From positions 23,684,001-23,748,000 of the forward strand of contig OY292279.1 in the NCBI GenBank assembly GCA_958496175.1: DNA of 64,000 bases. The letters run 5' to 3'. Both the position numbers and the translations under genes were made by a program. Shown here piece after piece: positions 1 through 12,729 of this stretch. The notes below the pieces were generated by a model. The model was not told where the DNA came from and did not search any database. It worked only from the letters and a program-made list of their open reading frames with translations. This DNA is from Sisyra terminalis. Taxonomy: Eukaryota > Arthropoda > Insecta > Neuroptera > Sisyridae. Numbering within the stretch: position 1 is the stretch's first letter; every line of letters begins with the position of its first letter.

Positions 1-1194
1 AAATTTTTAAATTTGTAGCAGCGGCTACACAAACAGGTCCGTAAAGGAAACTTAAGAAACTGTAGAAGATTATAATGCTTTTAAGTAAAGACATCAACTA
101 TTAATATATCAAAATATCGTTTTATTTTCATTAAATAATCGATTTATATCATCGATATTTTTAATCTCGAAATTTTGAAATTCGATATTATTCTTTGAGC
201 TTTATTATATATTATTACTATACCAATTATGTATTCTACGCATTTTTGTAATATTTTTGCCCGTTTCATATAGAAATTAATATATTAAAATAAACAGGAG
301 TCCGCAAGCTTTGGCTGCCTCTTCATTTCATGCACGGGGGCTACGAGGTCAAATTGATTTAATATTTTGTTTTATTTTTTTTAAATAATCGCCCCTTGAG
401 GCAAAAGTATCGATATCTCGATACTTTTGACTTTTTTTAAATCGATAGTGTTTGAAAATATCGATACAATATAAATCGATATATATTTTTTTCATTTGCC
501 CATCCGTAAATACTGTTCCTTCTTCTTAATATTTTTGTTAAACAAGTTTATGAGGAGTTTATAAGTTTATGAAGTGGAGTCAAGAATATTTTTTATTAAA
601 TGGTTGTGGTTTATAAGAGGTAATGAATATTCAGAATTTTTTAATTCTAGATTTTTAAAATTTGAACTCTTCACAAAATAAACCTATTACCTATTACTAT
701 TAAAATAGAGTTCGTTCGATAATAAATAATCAGAGAACAAAAAACATTTTTTTTTTTTGTCATATTTCTGCTTTTAAAACTTTAAATAACTCCTGTTCCT
801 ATTGAATAGATGTAGATATAGTAAGTTGAAATAGAGCTTAAATTTTTAAATACACGACCAAAAATACCTTACAACTCAGGGGGATCCCTTACAGATAAGG
901 GGTGGGCAAGCTGGGCGACTGCCTGCAGCGCTGAAGCAAAAATAAAATTTTCTTTTTTCACTATTTTTTTTAATTTGTAGATTGTCATATAAATGATACC
1001 AAAATTTGTTTTACCCGAGAAGCAAAGCCCTAGAATCACCCCTGATGTGACTATCCATAGAAAATGTTGACGACAGAAGGGAGAAGCATAGTTCATATCT
1101 CGTGAATAATATAGAATTTTCCTCGGTAGAGTAATTTGAAATCTTTGTAATTGTAATGAAAAATATTTTACGGCAATTGCCAAACCTCAGAATA
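1..1194. other. AT-rich non-coding DNA upstream of the DIP exons
   Basis: No coding exon is visible. The stretch is presumably intron of the DIP gene whose last exons follow. Bases ~110-485 are dense in the palindrome ATCGAT and variants such as TATCGATA. Bases 295-350 form a short GC-richer patch that looks like an old repeat remnant. Nothing else is supportable. Confidence 0.5.
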
Positions 1195-2430
1195 TTTTGG
1201 TGTTTCCTTGTCGTTCAAGAGTTCCGGAAAAAAATGGTTGATCGCATATTTTCCCGGAAAATCCATTTAAAGAAAAAGGTTTTTAGATCACATTCCAAAT
1301 ATTGAAACTTCGAAAAAAATTAACACGGTTAATTGATGTATTTTTGTCGTTTTAGAGTTCCGAAAAAAAATCTTCATAACCTTTATATTATTCTGGAAAA
1401 ATTCGTTTAAAGAAAAAGCTCGATTTGGGTTATTTTCCACAAACTGATTTTTTTTATGTCAATCATAAGTGTTTTTTTTTGCTCGAAAGTTTCGAAACAA
1501 AAAAATTTGTCGCTCCCATATTTTCCAGAAAAGTCCTTATAAAGAAAAAGCTATATTTTGGCATTTTCCAATTGATGAAATTTAAAAAAATTTTGTCACT
1601 AATAACTGCTTTTTTTGCTTCTCAAGATTATTGAAAGAAAAAAAATTGTTGTTAGTATATTTTACGGGAAAAAGCCATGTGAAGAAAAGGTTCGATTGGG
1701 GTCATTTTCCAAGAATTAAAATTTCGATTTTTTTTTGCGCCGGTAATTAGTGTTTTTGGGTCGTTTAAGAGTTCCGAAAGAAGTAACTTCATAGCTTGCA
1801 TTTTTGAGTCATTTTTCAATTATTGAATTTTCAAAAACTTTTTTTCACCATTATTTGGTGTTTTTGTCGCTCGAGATTATTGAAAATAAAAAAATTTTTG
1901 CTTGTCTATTTTAGAGGAAAAGGCCCTTTGAAGAAAAAAGCTCGATTTGGCTCATTTTTCAAGTATTGAAATTTCGATTTTCTTTTTGCGCAATTAATTG
2001 GTGTTTTTTTGTTGCTTGAGAGTTCCGAAAGAAAAAACCTCATAGTTGGCATATTTTCTCGGAAAACACTGTTTATAGGAAAAGCTCTGTTTGAGCATTT
2101 GTCTAATACTGAAGCTTTTTTTTCTAACGCTGAGCTCCCGGAAAATATACAAGTGATAAAAATTTTTCTTTTAAAAATCTCAAGCGACAAAAAACACTAA
2201 TTAAAAGTGAAAAAAAAATGATATTTCTATTATTAGGAAGTGTTAAGGAAGTCTTTTTCCGGGAAAGTATGAAAGCGACAAATACTAATTTTTGGTGCAA
2301 AAAAAAATGTAATTTCATTATGTAGAAAATAATCCAAATTAATATTTTTCTTTAAACGACTTTTCCCGGAAAAATATAAAAGTTTTGAAGATTTTTCTTT
2401 CGGAATTCTCAAGCGCCAAAAAAACACAAA
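1195..2430. repeat. Degenerate ~135-bp tandem repeat with a strand switch
   Basis: About seven diverged units begin near 1205, 1338, 1470, 1612, 1751, 1859 and 2002. Each carries in order a TTTTTGTCG box, GAGTTCCGAAA, a TATTTTCCCGGAAAA-like box, TTTAAAGAAAAAGCTCGATTT and a TTTTCCAATTATTGAAATT box. Spacing is about 110-145 bp. From about 2125 the same boxes continue as their reverse complements (for example CCCGGAAAATATA, then TTTTTCTT, then CTCAAGCGACAAAAAACAC), in about three units. The array is therefore head-to-head about its last third. The short open frames here run across the repeat and are not genes. Confidence 0.7.
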
Positions 2431-2808
2431 CATATTTCGTAGCAGTTTTTTCCAAAGCCCAAAAGTATAGTGCTAACTTGATGGACGTCTATATTTTAGC
2501 CATTGTATAACCTCAAGCTATTCGTTATTCTTAGATAGGGCATAAAAAAATCATCTTAGAACAGTTTTTCAAATTGGAATCAAATCTATGCTACAAAAGA
2601 TACATATAAGTATTTTTAATGAAGTTAACATTGATATTCTTTTAACATTTCAAGTATAAAAGTTTTGTTCGCTTTAGCAAAGGAAGAGTCTTTTATTATT
2701 TTTTTCACGTTAACTTTTTCTTTTTGTTGAGGGTGTTTAATATTTGAAAACGAAGAAGAAATAAAACTAATTTTTTTCGTGGTTCCACGATGATTTCAAC
2801 ATATATAG
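2431..2808. other. Intronic AT-rich DNA before the first visible DIP exon
   Basis: No repeat or exon is recognised. It ends in a splice acceptor, ATATATAG at 2801-2808, directly before the codons for VAW of the DIP Ig1 domain. Confidence 0.5.
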
Positions 2809-5800
2809 GTAGCATGGATCAAAGCTGATACAAAGGCGATTTTGGCTATTCACGAACACGTTATAACTAATAACGCCCGTTTATCCGTCACCCACAATGA
2901 CTATAACACGTGGACATTGCACGTTCGAAACGTGCGACGTGAAGATCGTGGTCAGTACATGTGTCAAGTAAACACAGACCCAATGAAAATGCAGGTAAAA
3001 AAGCACAAAAAGCTTCTCAAAATCCCACCATGCAAATGATTTCCCGATATTTCCAGACTGCTTTCTTGGAAGTAGTGATTCCTCCCGATATCATTTACGA
3101 GGAGACTTCCGGAGATATCATGGTACCAGAAGGAGGCTCGGCGAAGCTCATTTGTAAAGCTCGCGGATATCCCAAGCCCCACATCACGTGGCGACGGGAA
3201 GACGGCGGCGAAATTATCGCACGTAGTGGAAGCAACGGAAAAACAAGATGTAAATTACAACGATTTCCAAACTTTTTAAATATTATTTTCCAATCATTTC
3301 AGCAACTGTTGTTGAGGGTGACATTTTGACCCTGACCAAAGTAACACGAGGTGAAATGGGGTCGTATCTCTGTATAGCCGCCAACGGAGTGCCACCATCT
3401 GTTAGTAAACGAATGATGCTCTTGGTTCACTGTAAGATTTTTTTCTTTTCAATTTAAAAGTATAAGTTTCAATTCCATTTGGTATTTTTTTTCCAGTTCA
3501 TCCTCTGATTCAAGTGCCAAATCAATTAGTGGGTGCTCCAACCGGAACAGACGTCACGCTCTTGTGTCACGTAGAAGCATCTCCAAAAGCGATCAATTAT
3601 TGGACTCGAGAAACCGGTAAGTTCTGTGAAAATAAACATTTAGAAAAATGTTCAAGAAAAATATACAAACGTTCACCGTTTAGATCATTTTTTCTCTACA
3701 AGCCATTAACCTCCTCTTGCATTAAAAGTTAAATAGTTAAAAAAATAGTACAATGGATTTTTATTTCTTTTCTTTCAACTTTTGGTCTTCCCTTCTTCTA
3801 TGAGTATATTCTTATCGCTTACAAAAGTTGGACCATCATTAAAGGATATTATGGAGGTACAATCGGAGAAAAAATACCAAAAATTAAATATTCGTGAACA
3901 ATGGCGTCATATAGCATACCATGAGGTGAATAAATTGGTTGGTACTTAAAAAAACTGTACATAGTTTAAGAGATAATCGGAAATTTCACCAAAAATTTTA
4001 CACAAAATAAGAAAAAACAAAAAATATAAAAAACTTTAACTAACTTTTGGCACTGAATATACCTTGATTTCAACTTAACAAATCAAAATGTTTTTGATTA
4101 AATGCTCAATGGTTATGAATGTAGAATATTTAGTTTGATTAAATCATAAATAAAACAATAACTTAGCATGTTTTTAAGACAATTATTACTAAAAAATTAA
4201 AATTAAATTAAATTGATTATTCAACATTATATAAATTAATGAAAACGTGATAACGCTGTCGAGTTTATAGGTTGGCAGCGTTGGTAACTTAAGTATGTCT
4301 CTCTCACATAATGTGAGTGAGCATGCGTGACATTCTTAACATTTTGAAAATAAATTATTTGACATATTTCATCCTGTTCCACTCTTTTAAACTGTGTACT
4401 AATGAGTGGAACAAAGATAAATTACATGTTTAATTTTTATCTAACCAAATGTATTAACTCAGTTTGTATTATATACAAGACGGTACATCTTAGCTGACGA
4501 CAGTGTTGGCACACTTTCTTATACACTTATTAATATATCAAGTAAAAACCACATTTTCGGTTTGTTTTTAATTTGCTTTTTAAAACCCGTGTAGTCAGTT
4601 CATATAAACTTATGCAAAATTAATTCCCAGTAGTTTAAACTTTGTGTTTTGAAAGTTTGGAATGCCTGGTAGCATTTTTTTGACAAATAAAAATAAATTT
4701 AGTCTGTTCGAACACTGAATCTCCAAAAGATTACGTGTAAAATCATAATATTTTTAAATTGCAACTACTTTTTAATGACTTAGAATTGCTAGAAAATGTT
4801 TACAGTTGCTTTAACATTAAATAAAAAATATCTTACCTTACTATATTTTTAGTTGTCTGGGAGCATTTTTACGTACCTCTATAACATCCTTAAAGAATGA
4901 TAAATATCTTACTTGAACGAAAATTGTCCGAAAATTGGGTATTCCCTTGGATTAGAACCATTTTGACCCAATTAAAGTCCACAATAAGTACAACAAAATC
5001 ACCTTTGGTATATACCTTTTAGGGACGTCAATATGTGTAATGTCGTATTTTCCAGTTTCTGATCCTCACTGACGTGTCTGATCCACGGGAATACCGAAAA
5101 TTGGAACATTCATCCCCAAAATAACTTACGTCATATATGAAGGACTCCAGACAATAATTCCTATCAAATTACGTCTCCAATAAATTCATGAGTTATTCGT
5201 AAATGCAAGTAAATATATTGTAGGATTTGACGGTTTTTAAAACGACATGAGTCAGATAATTTATTATTTCTTCAAATTAGTTATAATTTTGAAAAACCTG
5301 GCTAAAATTTAATCCAATACTTCATCGAATAGTTGCTTGGAATTGGAAAACCAATTTACAAAATAAAGTTATAAAGTTATAATAGTTAATTACGGTTTTA
5401 AATAACACTTACATTATCTCGCGTAGGTAGCTTGGTTAATATTTTATCCGTTTGGGCACATGTGCAATTACATTTTATTTAGTTTAATTTAGATTTGTAC
5501 CAGCGCAGATGGTACGACCAGTTGTTTCTAGCGCGATTTTTTAATTCCTTTTCAATGAATGGAACAACCCAAACCTATTTTCGAAAAAAAATCGAAACAT
5601 TTGTTATTTCCTAGCACAGTGCGCCTAAAGAAGTATTACTTCAAAAAAAAATTCTAACTACAATATTAGGAAATCTCTTATAACTTTCAACCTTTCCGCC
5701 ACTCTTCTTGTTAAAAAAAAATCTTTGATTATTCGTTTATGAATGTACTTACATGAATCTAATTGTAAGTCAATTTCGTGGTATAAGAAATATAAATATT

Positions 5801-8800
5801 CTCAAAAATTTGTTTTAATTTATAATCATTTTTTTTCTCAGGTGAAATGATAATTTCGAATGAAAAATACGAAATGGGTGAAAGCAGTCTATCGTACTAC
5901 AGCGTGCAAATGAAGCTCACCATAAAACGTTTAAATAAATCCGATTTGGGAGGCTACAAGTGCATATCGAAAAATTCGATTGGAGACGCCGAGGGAAATA
6001 TTCGTTTATACGGTAAATAATTTTTCCATATTTATATTAACCAATCTTCAATCTACCCCAACCTTAGTTCATTCTAAAATACTCACAATTTTTGTCGATG
6101 ATTATTTTCGTTATTTTTTTTTGTCGTTGTAATTTTCGAGATATTTTAAAATTTAATTAAGTGTTCTGTTTCAAGTGGAACGTTTTATTTAGCGATGCAG
6201 CAAGTAATGTGTTTAAGTTTGTATTTGTCTTTTAATTTGAATTCCTTGCCTTGCACGTATATTTATCGATCTACTTGTATCTATACCTACACTTATTATT
6301 TCTATAATATATCTAATACAATGTATGACTTTTGTAATAGTAAATTTTCCGACGCTTTTCGCTGTTCGGTTATTCTTTATTTTTTGAAAAGTTTTCTTCT
6401 ATCCGTTTGAATTCACCCGAAACTACAATAGTTGGAGAACTTTCGAGCAGTTCAATTTAATATCTATTCGAAGTCGAAGCCAAAGCTCCAAAGCTCAACG
6501 AAAAATGAAGATGCATGAGTGCGCGCGCATGCACACTTCAAACAACTTAAAACTAACATTGAAACAATGGCTTGGGCGAAGAAAATTGCACGAAATTTAT
6601 TTTTTTTTTGCCAATATTTTCTTCTTTTTTTTTCCACTACGTTAACAAAATCTAATTGTAATTTTTTTTATAATTTATTTTTTTTACTTCTGGTTTCTTA
6701 GTGTAAATTAAGTAATGTTTAACCCTTTTTCTCTTAGTTTTTCTCACCCTCAAATTAGCTTTATTCTCTTGCACCCCAAAAAAATTTATTAGTTTATAGT
6801 GAATCGAATTAAAAAGTTACTATTTTAAAGGTATTTGTGTTAATATTGTACACTAACACAAAATTTGAGTTTTTTGCGAAAAAAATAGATTTCAACTAAT
6901 TTTAACTACAGTTTTAAATAATCTTCAATCAAATCTTCTACAAAATTGCCTATTCTGATTTTCAAACATTATACTTTTTTTTCCGAAAAAATGCAATCAT
7001 GATTTATTGAAAGTGAAAGAAGATATTCCCTTTTCATGAAATTTTATTTCTTTGTTCTTAAACTCTCAAAACTAAAAATCATTTATAATAAATTACCATA
7101 ACGTTACCGATTGTGTCATCTTATGACACTTTTTTCAAACTTTTCTTTCAAATCATTTTTGTCTTTCTTATCTATACATGTCAACAATTGCTCGTATGAA
7201 CGAGCTTTCTTAAAATTCAAGGTGAACTTTGATCATCTCAAAAAAAAATATATGTGGGTGATTCTTATCAAATTCCGAAATTAGGTAGGAAAAAAATTTT
7301 AAAAAATTGATTTTTTTGACAATTTTGTTGTATATATGTAACTAGATTTTACCAAGATAATGGTCCCCAGAATAAACTTATTTTAGACGAATTATATAGA
7401 GATGCTTTATAACCTTGAAAGTGAAGGAATGGTTTTTATAACCCATACCATTATTTAATCGGGTCTGATATTGCTTAATAAAGGCGAAAAGTTTGGACCC
7501 TAGCAGTATTATTGTTACCTAAATATAATACTCTTCTGTAAAGTGTTATTTGTTGTCTTGCCCCGTCAAAATGAACTATTTCTATCTCTGCATTGTACTT
7601 ATAGCAATAATTTTTACTCAAGTCAAAATGAATGATGTTCTCATCTTTTAACAGGAAAAACGGTAAGTTTTAGGATTAAATAAGTAAAAAATTAAAATAA
7701 AATCAAGTTGGACTAGTATAAAATCCATTACCTCATATATCGTCATTCCCTTGTTTGATTTTGTAATGAGGGAAAGACGGTAAGGGAATGGCGAAATAAA
7801 ATATAACTTAAAAAATCTTGGCACATTAACTACACATCTACACATCGACAATCTACTTTACGGTAAAATTATAACTAAGATATAATAAGTGTACCAGAAA
7901 AGAATGCCATTTTTTCAATATACAATTTAAACACAAAACTTTGTTACAACTATTGATTTTAAATCAATCAGCCTCAATAATATCAGCGTTTTGATATCTA
8001 GTATGCACATTTTTAGTGTCATATTAGTTAAAATCAATTGATTAGCAAGAAAAATATCAAAAAAATAAATTTTGAACATCACTTAAGCTTTTAATTTTTT
8101 TACCACTTAGTAAATGTGGTAATATTTGAAAGAAATAGAAATCCAATGAAATAACTTTGGATGATTATAGTGGGTAGAGCAATATCACCTCCCCCTTAAT
8201 TTATTAGTATTTTCCAGGGCTTTTCTTCTGCAGAGGAGTCTTGAGTCTTTCCGTATTGCAGCATAGAATTTTATCTGTTAAAAGTTTTTGGACACTTTTG
8301 AGTATTTGGCCGATCGATTAAGATTGATTTAGATTATTTGACATCTTCTCAACTTTCTGGCATACATTTTGCATCATTACTCCCTTTATTTTTTTATTGG
8401 TAAAATTTTTTGTCGTATTTCGTTGGTACCAGTCGGAGAAATGAAAATTATTGAATTTGAACTTAAAAAACTCATTTGGCATTAATGAACTTCTAATGCA
8501 CTTACACAAACATTGAATATTTTTAGTAACAACTTTGCGTTGTTATCCTGTGAAACTCGATGAGCATATAATATCGAATTTATATTCTTTCGGGTTTATG
8601 GTCCTACCATTTCAATATAGATTTCGGAATAAAAATATTAATTTTTACTAAGTTGATAAATTACTGTAATCATAAAATTTCTAGTACCACTTTGAAATAA
8701 CTTATACGCAGATAAATGGCAATTGAATAACTATTGGTTTAAAAACGGTATTCTTTTCCGGTAGGTACGGTGAATAGTAAATATCTCTATTTTTCTTCAA

Positions 8801-10147
8801 AGTGAGAAGATGACAATTGAAAATGTAATCTTGGAAAAATATTTATATTTTAATTTTGGAATAGATACTTTAACACGTGTACAACGACTTAAATATGTGA
8901 AATAGCTGATAATATCGTCAACATTCAAAAATTGATGAAAGCTTTCATGAATAATTAGTAATTCGTTTATTCATCGACTGTTAGTAAAGGCGTGAGGGAA
9001 TGATTTTCTTTTATTGGACACAATTAAAAAATATATTGGAATACATGTTCTTTACTTTTCATTCCAAATTCAAAAGATTTTTGAAAATTTTGTGTTTTTA
9101 ATCGATTAATCAAATTCACAAACATTTTTTTTGGAAATTTTTTGATTTTGAAGTTCAAAAATGTGCTAATCTCAAATTGTAGGCGAATGATTTTCTGGGT
9201 ACTATTTATATATTATTCTGTTGAGATCTTCATTTGGTTCATAAATTATAACCAACACTATTAGCCCAAGTAGTGTTCTCTTTAAGAAAGCAAAATTACC
9301 ATCATAGGTCACTTCGATTTTTGTATAAGCTAAAAAAAAATTCGATATTTCATGAGAATAACCCACCTACTCTTACGATATATCTCTATAATTTTGCTTT
9401 AATTTTCGGAAAAAAATAATAAATTTAAAACTTCGGAATGTTTCAAATTTTCAAAAGATTTGATTTGCAACTGTATTTGATATAACTCATAAAATACTGA
9501 ACTATAGTTAACATGTTAATCTACAATACTAAATAAGAGTAGTTTCATCCGCATTCGGTTTCATTTAATTCAGTTTGTAGTTAAGAAAAGGGTGGAGGAT
9601 ATAACTCTACTTTTATCCAATACTAACTCACTGTAGTAATGATGTTATGTATTCGGTGTCTACATATTAGGTTCTATCATTTTCTTGCAGTTTCATGCAT
9701 GCGTTGACTATACATAAACTAACCGTGGAATCAAATAAAACTGGATAGGGGTGAAATACTCTTTCTAATCTGCGTTTTTTATAGTTTTACTATTGCACAT
9801 TTTAATAAATTATCTGACTCTTTCTTTCCACTTTGACTTTGACTTGTCGATGCATTCATTTAGAAATGGAATTAGAAATTCATAAGAAGAACGGACTTTT
9901 GGATCATGCTAATACAGGTACGGAAATCACTGACAATGACAGCAATTCAGGGTTAATTGATGGCGGCCAAGGGTCCAACAACAATCGCCAATTATCGCTG
10001 CGCGAATCGAACGACAATTCAGCCTCATCTTCATCAACCTCAGATGAGACAACGAATGCAGCATCAACAATAATATTCTCTTTAACCACCATTGAAATTA
10101 TCCTAATCACTTTAGTAAGTAACCGATTACTAATACCATCAAGTTAA
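2809..10147 (+). CDS. Dpr-interacting protein (DIP)-type Ig cell-surface protein, 3' exons only
   Basis: Six exons splice cleanly: 2809-2994, 3057-3249, 3303-3431, 3497-3616, 5842-6012 and 9864-10147 (stop). The first intron is phase 0, the rest phase 1. They encode 360 residues. Seen: the end of Ig1 from VAWIKADTKAILAIHEH to DRGQYMCQVNTDPMKMQ; Ig2 with VIPPDI, KLICKARG, ITWRRE and GSYLCIAANGVPP; Ig3 with HFHPLIQVPNQLVGAP, VEASPKAINYW and GGYKCISKNSIGD; an Asn/Ser-rich linker; and a hydrophobic C-terminus (TIIFSLTTIEIILITLV) suggesting a GPI-attachment signal or membrane anchor. Three Ig domains of this type are the DIP/IgLON layout. In insects DIPs bind Dpr proteins on neurons in synaptic partner choice. 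From memory it is nearest the DIP-eta/theta group, which is uncertain. The signal peptide and start of Ig1 lie before base 1. Confidence 0.9.
3617..5841 (+). other. DIP intron between Ig3 exons
   Basis: This 2.2-kb intron splits Ig3 between the TRETG and EMIIS codons. It contains a MITE at 4938-5095 and a small perfect palindrome near 4303-4319 (CTCACA..TGTGAG). No further exon is seen. Confidence 0.7.
4938..5095. mobile_element. MITE of the GGTATTCCC family, degraded copy
   Basis: The left end GGTATTCCCTTGGATTAG, followed by AACCATTTTGACCCAATT, matches the inverse of the right end, CTGATCCACGGGAATACC. The arm layout is that of the better copy at 14260-14494. Inside is a block (TTTTAGGGACGTCAATATG) that resembles the ends of the 28.1-kb MITE family. 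Confidence 0.55.
7253..9370 (+). mobile_element. Non-autonomous 2.1-kb DNA element with imperfect terminal inverted repeats
   Basis: The left end GTGGGTGATTCTTATCAAA matches the inverse of the right end, GTGGGTTATTCTCATGAAA. No transposase frame is present. An inverted, shortened relative lies at 52696-53612. Shared blocks include AGGCGTGAGGGAATGATTTT, TTTTTAATCGATTAATCAAA, a TGTGCTAATCTCAA segment and the CAATAATTTTTACTCAAGTC segment. Relative to that copy this one carries about 0.9-1.1 kb extra, best explained by nested insertions. It lies inside the last DIP intron. Confidence 0.65.
7891..8769. mobile_element. Probable nested insertion inside the 7253-9370 element
   Basis: The ends GTACCAGAAAAGAATGCC and, inverted, GTACCTACCGGAAAAGAATACC are similar. 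The relative at 52.7-53.6 kb has no counterpart of this stretch, while sequence on both sides does match. It holds no open frame longer than about 60 codons. The boundaries are approximate. Confidence 0.4.
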
Positions 10148-10813
10148 ATTAGGCGAAAATAAATAAATAATATTTATATATAATAAACAAAATAGCTATA
10201 AAATATATAATATCTGTTGCTAAAAATAAAACATGTATTTAAAATATAATATATAAAAAAAACGAAACAAATAAACATAAAATTTGTCTAAAATACTACA
10301 ATATATCGTATAATAAATAACGAAGAAAAAATTTGTTCTATGTATGTTGATGTAAATATATAAATTGTATAAGTACGAATGAAAGTTTCGAATGAATGTA
10401 ACTACTTACATGCATTACAAAATATATAAATTATTATAACAATACCAAGTTATTTGGGTAAGTTGAGCTTTTCTTTATATATACATATAAATACGTTCTG
10501 TAAATATTTTTATGAGAAAAAACGAAGACGAAGAAAAAAGACGAAATTGAATAAAGCTCTGAGTAAAATTGTATATTTACGATTTGAGAAAACAATAACG
10601 ACATGGCTATAAAAAAAAGTTTATTTTACAGCGAAAAATTTTAGTCGTCGTGAATTTTGTAAGGTGTTTTATTTAAAATTTTATTTTGTTTATAAATTGT
10701 TTGTTGATTACTTTTCATATATTTTGTTGATTAAGAGTTAAGGGGATGAAAAGTTGGTCTTATTAGTTGAAAACAAATACCTAGTCTAATTTTCCGTCAT
10801 AATAACTAATAAC
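10148..10813 (+). other. DIP 3' untranslated region and flank
   Basis: Very A-rich sequence directly after the DIP stop codon. AATAAA hexamers recur (near 10160, 10255, 10312 and GAATAAAGC near 10549), so several poly(A) sites are possible. No other gene is seen. Confidence 0.45.
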
Positions 10814-11373
10814 CAGAGCTGTCAGAAGTAACTTAACAGTTTCAAGTATCTAAGATACTGTAGCTTAGTTCTTTTATTTTTCGCTAACTAGTAACTAGTA
10901 TCTTAGATACTTTTTAAGAAAAACTGTATATTTTAACTTAAAAAGTATCTTAGATACCGGAAAATAATTTAGGTACCGAAAAATTAGACACAGAGCTTTT
11001 TGTTGCAGAAGAAGATTCAACTTATTTTCTTATTTTTTTACTACTCTTCTATGGTTTTTAAAGTAGTATTTACAGTTTACAGTGTAGTGCTTACAGTGGA
11101 CTAGACATTCATACTTTCCTTTGTTCAAAGTAAATAACAGATTAGAAAAACATTTTCTCATTACTTTACAAATTTACCTAATATGATATGAAACTTAGTA
11201 TATAGGTATATAAGATACAAAGTTACAAAAAATTATCTTTTTTAAGCATCTTAAAAGTAACTTAAGATAAGTATTTCAGTTCCTTTAGACACCCAAAGTA
11301 ACTACGGATACTTTTTAATAAAGTTACTTATCTAGTATCTAGATACTTTGCCAAAGTATCTTTAACAGCTCTG
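10814..11373. mobile_element. hAT-like MITE with CAGAGCTGT ends
   Basis: The element starts CAGAGCTGTCAGAAGTAACTT and ends CTTTAACAGCTCTG, giving inverted ends CAGAGCTGTYA. The interior is full of alternating AAGTATCTTAGATACTTT palindromes. The flanking octamers CTAATAAC and CTTATTAC agree at six of eight positions, as expected for an old 8-bp target duplication typical of hAT elements. It has no coding capacity. Confidence 0.7.
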
Positions 11374-12596
11374 CTTATTACTTGTTATTTTTACTATAAC
11401 TTGTTATATTTACTCATATTCGTGGGGGTCTGTCTTTCGTGACGTAATACTTATAGAAGGTGTCATTGAGCACAATCAGGGTGAAGGAGGTCTACAGTAG
11501 TGAAATTTTGAATGGCATTTTTAAGAACAACCCTCTAACATATATACCAGAAAAGGCTAAAACTTAACAAGATTTTTTAAAATTTAATATCAATATATTT
11601 TTGAGATAAAAATTAAAAATTTGGAAAACTTCAGTGGATAGTTAAAGGATACTTAAAGGATATTTAAGTACAAAGGTCCCAAAAACTATTTATTTTACAA
11701 ACGAAATGAATCAAAGGTGTATTAAATAAAATTTCTATATTTTATTTTCTCTTGTTCTCTGTTAAACATGCAAAAATTATAATTATGATTCATTATTATT
11801 TATTAATTAATTTAATAACATAATGAACCATAAAATATATGAACAAATGAACCATACAACTTTCGTTTAATTTAATCTTTTGCTAATAATTAATGGATTA
11901 CTCAGGTTGCATATTTTGCAATTTATTTAAAATCGTTTGTAATTTTTAGAAAATCCTTATGCTTGTTTGGAATAATTATCGGAAATTCCATTTTAATATG
12001 TAAAATTTACATAATATAATTTGAGATGTAGAAAAAGAAAGACGAAAAAAAATTGTTTTTGATTTATAAAATAATATTTTTAGAAGATAAATAGAAAATT
12101 TTATTAGTTTTGGTGCTTTTTAAAGATATATCACTATGTCTTTCCAATTTTTGAAATTCAGTTTTTTAATATTTATTAAAAACGCACGTGTCGTTTTGTA
12201 TTAAAATTTTCAATATTCACACTTCGAAATATATAAAATTCACACATCAAAATTTTTTCACGTAAAATATGAATGTGAGAAAAATGAATGAAAGGAAATT
12301 TAATAATTTTTATTATTGCTTTTTTTTATTATAAAAAAGTGCCAAATTATTTAAATACTAAGCCTGTTTTTTTCATTTCTTATAAGATTTTGTAAATTTA
12401 TTCATTTTATTATAAAAAAAAATGTTAATTTTAGTAAATACCGTTATTTTTGATTTTTAAATTTTAAGTATTGTTAAAATTAATTGATTAAAAGAAGTAG
12501 TAAAGCAATGAATTTTTATTCAAATATCTTCAGAAACTCCATACGTTCTTGCCATTTTTTTTTTGAGGTCTATAATGTAGTCTAATGTTTTCAGTA
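11374..12596. other. AT-rich intergenic DNA
   Basis: No exon, RNA gene or clear repeat boundary could be supported. Homopolymer A/T tracts dominate. Confidence 0.5.
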
Positions 12597-12641
12597 TATT
12601 AATGAATAATAATATATGTCTTATGACTCAATTTCTTCTTT

Positions 12642-12686
12642 ATTACGACGCGTTTCAACAGTTTTTGGCTGTCATCATGAGATAAT
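12642..12686 (-). ncRNA. Hammerhead-ribozyme-like motif, core mutated
   Basis: Read on the minus strand: ATTAT, CTCATGA, T, stem GACAG/CTGTT with loop CCAAAAA, GAAA, CGCG, TC, GTAAT. This follows a type I hammerhead order (stem I, CUGANGA, stem II, GAAA, stem III, UH, stem I). CUCAUGA replaces CUGAUGA, so this copy should be inactive. Confidence 0.4.
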
Positions 12687-12729
12687 ATATTACCTATATA
12701 ATTGTATATAAATATATATAATTATATAC

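Larger units (their letters stand above)
6013..9863 (+). other. Last DIP intron, largely transposon
   Basis: This 3.85-kb intron precedes the C-terminal DIP exon. Bases 7253-9370 are a non-autonomous DNA element, described separately. The remainder (6013-7252 and 9371-9863) is AT-rich with homopolymer runs, and no exon is recognised. Confidence 0.6.
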
